Assembly: GCA_964458775.1 (NCBI GenBank)
Contig: CAYWLQ010000056.1
Span: forward strand, 1 to 29,808
Length of the DNA stretch: 29,808 nt
Direction: 5' to 3'
From: CAYWLQ01 sp964458775
GTDB taxonomy: Bacteria; Myxococcota_A; Polyangia; JAAYKL01
Position numbers and translations under genes: made by a program. Below, piece by piece: positions 23,917 to 29,808 of this stretch (positions are counted from its first letter, which is position 1; the number at the start of each line of letters is the position of its first letter). Under the pieces are notes generated by a model. That model saw only the letters and a program-made list of their open reading frames with translations, had not been told where the DNA came from and searched no databases.

Positions 23917-25008
23917 ATGAAACCTAAAATAAAACCAAAATCGGCAAATATGCTTTTTCCGACAGATATTTTCTTTCAAACTTTTTTCTGGGGACGAGTT
24001 AAGAGCAAGCTCGGATGGCAGGTTTCGGCTTTTGATTTATCAACATCCTATTCCACAGGAGATGTTCTTGTATTAACAAAACAACTGAACGATGAATCAT
24101 CAGTTGCATATATTCCCCAAGGTCCGGAGTACGGACCCGATCCGGATGCATATGGATCTTTTTTAGAACACTTGTCCGCTTCGCTGACCGAGCATATGAA
24201 CAAATCCTTAATATATATAAGGTATGACTTACCGTGGGTCGACCCCTATGCTGCTGATATTAGTCAAGAAACTTTGAGTTCAAAATGTCTTCAGACCGAC
24301 CTTTTTCGTCCTGAAAATAGACTGCGAGAGCTTCGTATGAATTATACAACTGACCGATGGAACCTTCATAAAGCTCCTTTCGATCTTACAGTTGCGGATT
24401 CTCTGACAGTGGATCTAACAGGAACGGAAGATGAAATTCTCGGAAAAATGAAACCCAAGACAAGATACAATATAAAATTGGCTGCCCAAAAGGGAGTTGG
24501 TGTTATTGAAGCCGACATGTCTTTTCTTCCGGTATTTTATGAACTGTATTTGCAGACAGCCGACAGAAACGGATTTTCTCCATGCGGTTACAAACCATTT
24601 CATGCACTTTTTACTACCGATGTTGATGATCCGCATTCTCCAAGGAAAAAGCTCCTTCTCGCAGTTTACAAAAAGGAAGTTTTAGCCGGAGCTGTTATTC
24701 TTTTTTCAGGAACAACTGCCCATTATCTTTTCGGTGCATCTTCAAATAATAATCGGAATCTAATGGGCCCGTACTCCGTTCAATGGAAGGCAATGAAAAT
24801 TGCTCGCGGCTTGGGTTGCAGATCCTATGACATGGGAGCGGTCTCTCCATATAGAGATGAATTTCATCCTTTTAATGGAATGTATAGATTTAAAACCGGT
24901 TTTGGAGGCCGCATTGAACATAGAGTCGGTACATGGGACTATCCGATAAACCAAGATGCATATGCAAAAATTAGGAATAGCGAAATGCTGTGCAACAATA
25001 TTGTGTAA
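23917..25008 (+). CDS. FemAB/FemX-type peptidoglycan-bridge aminoacyltransferase
   Basis: 363 residues of the FemABX family (tandem GNAT folds), which transfer amino acids from aminoacyl-tRNA to lipid II or related acceptors at the cytosolic face. The tell-tale pattern is 'DLTGTEDEILGKMKPKTRYN' with 'IKLAAQKGVGV' (helix with K.K.RYN at the acceptor site), then 'FYELYLQTADRNGF', 'LAGAVILFSGTTAHYLFGAS' and 'MGPYSVQWKAMKIARGLGC', ending 'YRFKTGFGG'. Length is near the single-domain average (about 340-420). It has an AGGAG Shine-Dalgarno. The N-terminus is highly basic (KPKIKPKS). In diderm bacteria the acceptor is usually not established, and a role in wall or lipid aminoacylation is inferred. 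Expression may be controlled by the upstream leader element. Confidence 0.82.
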   Translation: MKPKIKPKSANMLFPTDIFFQTFFWGRVKSKLGWQVSAFDLSTSYSTGDVLVLTKQLNDESSVAYIPQGPEYGPDPDAYGSFLEHLSASLTEHMNKSLIYIRYDLPWVDPYAADISQETLSSKCLQTDLFRPENRLRELRMNYTTDRWNLHKAPFDLTVADSLTVDLTGTEDEILGKMKPKTRYNIKLAAQKGVGVIEADMSFLPVFYELYLQTADRNGFSPCGYKPFHALFTTDVDDPHSPRKKLLLAVYKKEVLAGAVILFSGTTAHYLFGASSNNNRNLMGPYSVQWKAMKIARGLGCRSYDMGAVSPYRDEFHPFNGMYRFKTGFGGRIEHRVGTWDYPINQDAYAKIRNSEMLCNNIV

Positions 25009-25056
25009 CAAAAAGACAATAAAAATATCAAAAACGCGAAACAGCGGAGGTCAAAC

Positions 25057-25461
25057 ATGATTAAAGAGAGAAGAATTTTTCTGACCGAGACAGACATGGA
25101 AAGGCTTGAGAATTTAATTCAATCCGAGCCGGAGTCCGAATATCTCAGCATTCTCGATGATTATCTGAGCAATGCTATTACAGTACCTGCAAAAGAAATA
25201 CCTTCTAATGTTGTAACCATGAATTCCAGTGTTCGATTTGAAGATGTAATAACCGGAAAAGAATCCGTAGTTACTCTAACCTATCCGTCAAAAGCAGATG
25301 CTTCATCGGGAAAAATTTCTGTATTGGCACCGGTAGGCTCAGCACTGCTGGGCTTGTCCGTCGGTCAGTTTGTGGAATGGCCCTCTCCGAACGGGAAACG
25401 CAGTCTTCGAATCAAAGAGGTGCTCTATCAACCCGAAGCAGCCGGTGATTTTCATCTGTAG
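25057..25461 (+). CDS. rnk: Rnk/GreA-C-terminal family transcription regulator
   Basis: A 134-residue protein with the Rnk layout: a short N-terminal helical arm ('IFLTETDMERLENLIQ', 'YLSILDDYLSNA') and a GreA/GreB C-terminal FKBP-like domain ('VVTMNSSVRFEDVITGKESV', 'VTLTYPSKADASSGKISVLA', 'PVGSALLGLSVGQFVEWPSP'). Rnk binds RNA polymerase near the secondary channel and competes with Gre factors and DksA without cleaving transcripts. Length equals E. coli Rnk (136). The start is fixed by a GGAGG 7 bases upstream. It is separated from the preceding gene by 48 bases and could share its transcript. A following convergent region (25462-25565) holds no gene. Confidence 0.88.
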   Translation: MIKERRIFLTETDMERLENLIQSEPESEYLSILDDYLSNAITVPAKEIPSNVVTMNSSVRFEDVITGKESVVTLTYPSKADASSGKISVLAPVGSALLGLSVGQFVEWPSPNGKRSLRIKEVLYQPEAAGDFHL

Positions 25462-25565
25462 AATCAGTTTTTCTGCGGCATTCTTTGTGTCAAGTCGTTC
25501 ACAATTAAATCAGATCCAGTTCAATCGGTTTTGAGATATTACAACAAGAAGCCGGCAGGACTTGA

Positions 25566-27212
25566 TCAAAAATCAGGCCAGTAGGTTGCTCGCATTGAAG
25601 TATTCATTAAGCCGTATTGACTGTTGACAATATCTTCACCTCTTTTTGTTAACGACAGTGAATTGTATGTATTATTCATATCTAACATGGCTTCACCCGA
25701 ACCGTTGCCTCTCCAAGACCAAGCCATCCAGCCTATATCCTGTTCTTCTGCAAGTTGCATAATGGCCCAATGATCAGTCGTTCGACCTCCGGCATAGTGA
25801 TCGGTAGCGCCGAATTCACCCAATAGCCAGGCAAATCCGTGTCCGGTCATGGTTGAAAAATTGTTTGCAACTTCTGTTGCCGTTGCCCACTCATAATAAC
25901 CGTGAGTTGAAAATATAACGTTTGATAGATCGTCCGCCGCCAAAACCGCAGCGCCTCTGCCTCCGCCGAAGACATCAACATCGTGCCCCCAATCGATTGC
26001 ATCTATAACGAGCGGAACACGAATTCCGGCATCTCTAAGCTGTCCTACCGCTTCAACATATGTGTCTTTCCAAAGAGTGTTATCCTGTCCCCATTCGTTG
26101 GCTATATTAAGCAAAATATATTTTTCATAAGAGGGGTTGGTAAGAATACTGAGGTGTCTTCCTTTCCATAAATCAACAGCCTGAAACAGAGCGCTTGCCG
26201 ACGAACCGCCGGTTATATTGTCTTCCCACATCATCGGCATTGCTATCATTCGGTTTGAGATAATAAGATCCATAGCATCTTTAAATTCTTGGGCAGTGGT
26301 GTTTGTTCGAAGTTGTAACCTTATTATGTTGGAATGAACTTGCGCAATGTAAGGTATAGACTGCACTTTGTCCGGAGGCCAATCGCCGTATTGTAGATTA
26401 ACACCCCTTGCAACAAATTCGTTTCCCTCGGCATCATATATTCTTGCTCCCTTTACATACATGGTGTCACGAACAGGATCAGCATCGGTATCAGTATCGG
26501 TATCAGTATCGGCGTCAGAATCAGCATCGGCATCGGCGTCAGAATCGGCATCGGTATCAGTATCGGTATCAGAGTCAGAATCAGCATCGGCATCGGCATC
26601 AGAATCAGTGTCAGTGTCAGTGTCAGTGTCATTATCAGCATCAGAATCAGCGTCAGAATCACTGTCTGCATCGCTATCAGCATCTGTCGACCCAAAAGAG
26701 CAACATTGATGTAGCGAATTTTCACATTTCCCTTCCATAGGAGTACCGCCTATAGAACGACAATGCTCAGAGCATTCATACTGACATACCTCAGTGTCAA
26801 ATTCTGTATCAGAATCGGAATCGTCGAAATCACCATAAGTCTCAGTATCAGTATCTGTGTCTGAATCAGTATCTGTATCTGTGTCTGAATCAGTATCTGT
26901 ATCTGTGTCTGAATCGGCATCTGTGTCTGAATCTGTGTCTGAATCGGCATCGGCATCTGTGTCCGTATCAGAGTCTGCATCTGTGTCTGAATCGGCATCG
27001 GCATCTGTGTCCGTATCAGAGTCTGCATCTGTGTCTGAATCGGCATCGGCATCTGTGTCCGTATCAGAGTCTGCATCTGCATCGGCGTCAGCGTCTACTT
27101 GTCCTGCAAAACTGTCTGTATCAGATAATTCATTGTCATCGATTTCGCTGCATGCAAATTGTAAGCAATAAGAAAACATAAGGCATGATCCCAAAAACAA
27201 ACGATTTTTCAT
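25566..27212 (-). CDS. Asp-tethered GH5 (mannanase-like) lipoprotein
   Basis: 548 residues from the ATG at 27212, preceded by GGAGG; the upstream ATG (27224) would lie before that Shine-Dalgarno. The signal ends 'LQFAC' (C21). Two Asp-x tethers (coding about 26850-27098 and 26479-26688) flank a Cys module 'CQYECSEHCRSIGGTPMEGK' followed by C....CC. The C-terminal 300 residues are a GH5 (beta/alpha)8 glycosidase: 'GNEFVARGVNLQYGDWP', the acid/base E373 in 'NIANEWGQD', 'VIDAIDWGHDVDVFGGG', 'FSTHGYYEW', the nucleophile E466 in 'LLGEFGATD' and 'GWMAWSWRGNG'. The 'IDA.DWG.D' and 'AWSW.GNG' signatures fit subfamily 8 endo-beta-mannanases best; cellulase activity is not excluded. It should act at the cell surface together with the GH45 enzyme. 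Confidence 0.88.
   Translation of the reverse strand: MKNRLFLGSCLMFSYCLQFACSEIDDNELSDTDSFAGQVDADADADADSDTDTDADADSDTDADSDTDTDADADSDTDADSDTDTDADADSDTDSDTDADSDTDTDTDSDTDTDTDSDTDTDTETYGDFDDSDSDTEFDTEVCQYECSEHCRSIGGTPMEGKCENSLHQCCSFGSTDADSDADSDSDADSDADNDTDTDTDTDSDADADADSDSDTDTDTDADSDADADADSDADTDTDTDTDADPVRDTMYVKGARIYDAEGNEFVARGVNLQYGDWPPDKVQSIPYIAQVHSNIIRLQLRTNTTAQEFKDAMDLIISNRMIAMPMMWEDNITGGSSASALFQAVDLWKGRHLSILTNPSYEKYILLNIANEWGQDNTLWKDTYVEAVGQLRDAGIRVPLVIDAIDWGHDVDVFGGGRGAAVLAADDLSNVIFSTHGYYEWATATEVANNFSTMTGHGFAWLLGEFGATDHYAGGRTTDHWAIMQLAEEQDIGWMAWSWRGNGSGEAMLDMNNTYNSLSLTKRGEDIVNSQYGLMNTSMRATYWPDF
26935..27078 (-). repeat. Three exact 48-bp tandem repeats in Asp tether
   Basis: Units 26935-26982, 26983-27030 and 27031-27078 are identical and encode 16 residues of alternating Asp with Ala, Ser and Thr. 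Each is itself two related 24-bp halves, and diverged 24-bp units continue on the lower-coordinate side (about 26850-26934). The identity shows recent expansion by slippage or unequal recombination. The frame is kept because units are multiples of three. Confidence 0.9.
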
Positions 27213-27321
27213 TAATACCTCCATTGCGATCTGAGCTCCCCTCGTTCTGTTGCTGAGGTTGAGCTATTACAATGTGATCATGAGAGAGCAAAACCGTTGG
27301 TTTTTTTACATAAAACTTTAT

Positions 27322-27993
27322 TTATTTAGGTTCTTGTTCAGCCAAATGAATTTTCTTCTTCGAATCCAGCAATTTATTAACCAGACTAGCTGTTTCTTGG
27401 AGATCCGGCACAGCATTTCTTAGAAAAATTCTTCTTTGTAAATGCCCTTCTGTGTGAGCAACTAAGACATTACGTATTTCTTCTAAGGGAACAGTTATTA
27501 AACGATTGATTTTGCGCAGAACCAAAATCCATGCAAAAAACCCGGCAATACCCAAAAAAGCCATGGTCCAAGCGCCGGCGTTTCCCAATCGTTTTGCTTC
27601 ATCATCAGCTCTCAACATTGAACGACGATTTATTTCCACAAGTTGATGAATCGATTCATATACTGAAGTTTTAGAAATGAGTTCTTCATTAAAGGCAGCA
27701 CCAAAATTACGTCTAATATCTGACAGTATTTGGCCTTCTCCAGGTTCAGTAATGTTTTTTTCTGCCAGATCCAATGCATCGGTAAAATTTTTCTTTCTTA
27801 TCTCAAGATCGCCGACATTTATCAAGCTTGCAAACATTCGCTCTGCCGCTGCAATCGAGACATCGTTTTCTTTTAGTATTTTTTCTATTGCCGGAGACAT
27901 GCGAGTAAGCAGGTTTATTGCCGCAAACGATGTTGCAAGTTGAAACAATAACATGGCCCCTATGCCCATTATTGTGAAGTCCCTAAATCTCAT
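27322..27993 (-). CDS. Two-TM HAMP-like sensor protein without output domain
   Basis: 223 residues. TM1 is about 7-28 ('IMGIGAMLLFQLATSFAAIN') and TM2 about 140-160 ('AWTMAFLGIAGFFAWILVL'). Between them is a helical, probably periplasmic segment of some 110 residues, as in four-helix-bundle sensors of histidine kinases and chemoreceptors. After TM2, 'RKINRLITVPLEEIRNVLVA' with 'HTEGHLQRRI' resembles a HAMP linker, and the protein ends about 30 residues later with no kinase, methyl-accepting or cyclase domain. The ATG overlaps the ktrA stop (ATGA), so it belongs to the Ktr operon and may modulate it. A weak AAAACC/GGTTTT hairpin lies downstream, around 27283-27303. Confidence 0.6.
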   Translation of the reverse strand: MRFRDFTIMGIGAMLLFQLATSFAAINLLTRMSPAIEKILKENDVSIAAAERMFASLINVGDLEIRKKNFTDALDLAEKNITEPGEGQILSDIRRNFGAAFNEELISKTSVYESIHQLVEINRRSMLRADDEAKRLGNAGAWTMAFLGIAGFFAWILVLRKINRLITVPLEEIRNVLVAHTEGHLQRRIFLRNAVPDLQETASLVNKLLDSKKKIHLAEQEPK

Positions 27994-28658
27994 TGCATTT
28001 TCTCCATCATATTTGCAATAGACTTTGTAGTAGACACCACAACCAAAATATCGCCTTCATTAATTACCGTGTTTGGACCAGGCATGGACAGCCTGCTGCC
28101 AAGTGCATTTACAGTCTTGATACCGACTACAGATACTTCAAATCGTTTTGGTAGCGCTAAATCTATCAGCGTTTTTCCATTCATTCTAGAAGGCGAAACA
28201 AGTTCAGTAATTACAAGATCGGCTCCCAGCGGTACCTGGTCTAACACACCCTCATGGGTCAATCGCTTTGCCAATCGTTCACCAAAATCCCGCTCCGGAT
28301 TGACCACCTCATCTGCTCCTACTACTGTGAGAATTCTTTCGGTAAGAGTATCAGAAGCACGCCCGATAACTTTCTTTGCTCCCATCTGCTTAAGCAGAGC
28401 GGTTACAAGAATGCCGTTTTCTTTAGATTCCGGTCCGATAGCGCAAACACATATGTCACGAGATGCCGGTTGAGCTCTGGCAAGAGCATCTTCGTCTGAA
28501 GAATCAAAAGCGACGGCTTCGGCAACATATGATGCAGCTATCTGAACTCTAACCGGATCTATATCTGAGGCAAAAACATCCATACCGTTTTTTGCCAATG
28601 ATTGGGCCAGCGACATACCAAACTGACCGAGACCTATTATTAAAGCCTGTTTCTTCAT
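27990..28658 (-). CDS. ktrA: Ktr/Trk potassium uptake regulatory subunit
   Basis: 222 residues with the KtrA layout of one RCK_N plus one RCK_C domain, half the size of TrkA. The nucleotide-binding Rossmann motif is 'IIGLGQFGMSLAQSLAKNG' (residues 7-25), with the acidic end of beta-2 in 'VFASDIDPVRV'. 'GRASDTLTERILTVVGADEV' with 'VNPERDFGERLA' is also typical. The RCK_C part starts near 'ITELVSPSRMNGKTLIDL' and ends 'INEGDILVVVSTT'. It forms a cytosolic octameric ring that gates KtrB in response to ATP/ADP (family knowledge). An AAAGGAG Shine-Dalgarno overlaps the ktrB stop, 13 bases downstream of it; its own stop overlaps the next start. Confidence 0.94.
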   Translation of the reverse strand: MKKQALIIGLGQFGMSLAQSLAKNGMDVFASDIDPVRVQIAASYVAEAVAFDSSDEDALARAQPASRDICVCAIGPESKENGILVTALLKQMGAKKVIGRASDTLTERILTVVGADEVVNPERDFGERLAKRLTHEGVLDQVPLGADLVITELVSPSRMNGKTLIDLALPKRFEVSVVGIKTVNALGSRLSMPGPNTVINEGDILVVVSTTKSIANMMEKMQ

Positions 28659-28671
28659 TGAGAAACTCCTT

Positions 28672-29808
28672 TTAGCCTGTGTGTATTTCCTGTTCAGGAA
28701 GACGCCAGTTGTCAGAACCTGAATTTGAGCTGAGCAGCAAAAACAGAGTCAAGGGTCCCAACCGTCCTGCAAACATGGCCAAAATGATAATAATCTTTCC
28801 GATTTCGTCAAGAGACGAGGTGCCGCCAATACTGAGACCGACTGTTGCCAATGCTGACATTGCTTCAAATATCGCAACCTCAAACGACATTGACTGGGTC
28901 AATAATAATAGAATAAGAATTCCAAAAACTGCCGATGCGGCAATAACAACAACAGCTGTTGCCTTTACTACCGACCGTTGAGATATTTGTCTGCCAAAGA
29001 CCGTAACATCAGCTCGTCCTCTCAATGCAGCAGCAACGGACAAAATCATAATAGCCAGTGTTGTTGTCTTTATGCCGCCTGCTGTCGAGCCGGGGCTTCC
29101 TCCGACAAACATTAGTCCCTCAATAATTGCAATACCGGCAGGAGTCATAGAAGCTATATCTATAGAATTAAAACCTGCGGTTCTGGGGGTTACAGCTTGA
29201 AACCATCCGTTTGATATTTTCTGCCACCAAGACATTGAGTCTAAAGTGTTTGACCATTCAAGAATGGTAATAAAAAATGCAGGAACAAATAAAAGAATCA
29301 ATGTAGTTATCAATATAATACGAGGTTGCAATAAAAAACGGCGGCCCCAAAGTCGTCCTACCAATGACGCAACAACATATGGACCCAAACCGCCGACGAT
29401 AATCAACACGGCAATTACATGCAAGATAGCGGGTGAATGCTGATAAGTAATAAGACTGTCTGATTGAAGAGCAAAGCCGGCATTGCAATATGCCGATATA
29501 GAAGTAAAGACACCGCGAAAAATAGCTTCCCCAACCGCATCGCCTTCTATTATAAACAACCATGACAATAAAGCAGCACCGATCAACTCTGCAAGAATCG
29601 TAATACCGATAATTCGTTTTATTGCAGTCGAAAGCGATCCGTCGTCTCCGATAATAACATGCATTGTTCCTTCATATCGAAGACTCAGCCTTTTTCCCAT
29701 AATCAGGATTGCAGCAACTGAAAAGGTCATTATTCCAAGTCCTCCGACTTGAATGAGAGCCGCGATGACAATTTGACCAAAAAAATTAAAATCTATTGCA
29801 GTATCAAG
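28672..29808 (-). CDS. ktrB: Ktr/Trk potassium transporter membrane subunit (N-terminus outside window)
   Basis: 378 residues are visible; the frame stays open to the window edge with 'DFNFFGQIVIAALIQVGGLG', a conserved TrkH/KtrB block before 'IMTF', so perhaps 70-100 N-terminal residues are missing. The K+-selectivity P-loops are seen as 'TSISAYCNAGFAL', 'TPRTAGFNSIDIASM' and 'ALATVGLSIGGTSSL'. The gate-loop segment 'FVGGSPGSTAGGIKTTT' and the ending 'FAGRLGPLTLFLLLSS' are also typical. It conducts K+ (often Na+-dependent) into the cell as a dimer on the KtrA ring. It is the first visible gene of the ktrB-ktrA-HAMP operon. Confidence 0.94.
   Translation of the reverse strand, partial: LDTAIDFNFFGQIVIAALIQVGGLGIMTFSVAAILIMGKRLSLRYEGTMHVIIGDDGSLSTAIKRIIGITILAELIGAALLSWLFIIEGDAVGEAIFRGVFTSISAYCNAGFALQSDSLITYQHSPAILHVIAVLIIVGGLGPYVVASLVGRLWGRRFLLQPRIILITTLILLFVPAFFITILEWSNTLDSMSWWQKISNGWFQAVTPRTAGFNSIDIASMTPAGIAIIEGLMFVGGSPGSTAGGIKTTTLAIMILSVAAALRGRADVTVFGRQISQRSVVKATAVVVIAASAVFGILILLLLTQSMSFEVAIFEAMSALATVGLSIGGTSSLDEIGKIIIILAMFAGRLGPLTLFLLLSSNSGSDNWRLPEQEIHTG

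Noticed and set aside
26850..27098. Regular short repeats that might suggest a CRISPR array
   Set aside because: Units are contiguous, coding, multiples of 24 bp and have no unique spacers.
26368..27171. Plus-strand and other-frame ORFs across the GH5 tether
   Set aside because: Same cause: mirror translation of the Asp repeats, with low-complexity SVSVSE or QTQMPI strings only.

Overview
The window looks like a low-GC chromosomal segment of a diderm bacterium, most likely a Myxococcota or related former-deltaproteobacterial lineage from a gut or other plant-fibre-degrading habitat. This is inferred from lipoprotein signal peptides on many genes, long Asp-x-Asp tethers (D-A/T/S repeats) in front of secreted enzymes, a beta-barrel-like outer-membrane protein, a GH45 and a GH5 glycoside hydrolase, and short Cys motifs of the 'NGIQD..E..IDCGG.C' type. 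No 16S rRNA or other decisive marker is present. A run of 10 N at 10050-10059 shows that this is a scaffold with a join.

Layout. Positions 1-6562 (+) carry a partial hotdog thioesterase, an aldo/keto reductase, a DsbA-like lipoprotein, an orphan Dam-type adenine methyltransferase, a MogA/MoaB protein, a small lipoprotein, a UDP-sugar pyrophosphorylase and a propeller-like lipoprotein. Two of these genes have good sigma70-type promoters so close to the start codon that their mRNAs should be leaderless. Positions 6588-9369 (+) form a more GC-rich island: a decayed IS91-type transposase followed by a lipoprotein and a secreted HEFGH metalloprotease. Positions 9446-10726 (-) hold rlmE, the N gap and rplC. 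Positions 11106-14811 (+) hold a YqeY protein translationally coupled to an unusual ParA/MinD-like + J-like + HTH fusion, then an Asp-tethered GH45 cellulase. Positions 14925-20765 (-) are a tightly overlapping three-gene operon of unknown function: lipoprotein, three-TM inner-membrane protein, outer-membrane barrel-like protein. Positions 21227-25461 (+) hold a membrane-embedded spermidine-synthase-like protein, a small leader ORF with a structured RNA, a FemAB-type aminoacyltransferase and an Rnk/GreA-C-type regulator. Positions 25566-29808 (-) hold an Asp-tethered GH5 mannanase-like lipoprotein and a Ktr potassium-uptake operon (KtrB partial, KtrA, and a HAMP-like two-TM protein).

How it fits together. 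GH45 and GH5 are both predicted to be displayed on the cell surface on flexible acidic tethers and to cut plant beta-glucan and mannan. Housekeeping genes are interleaved with lineage-specific envelope genes. The most remarkable observations are: (i) the GH45 domain appears circularly permuted, with both catalytic Asp retained; (ii) the ATPase fusion has lost the Walker-A lysine and the J-domain HPD; (iii) the unknown three-gene envelope operon; (iv) a leader-peptide-plus-three-way-junction element in front of the FemAB gene.
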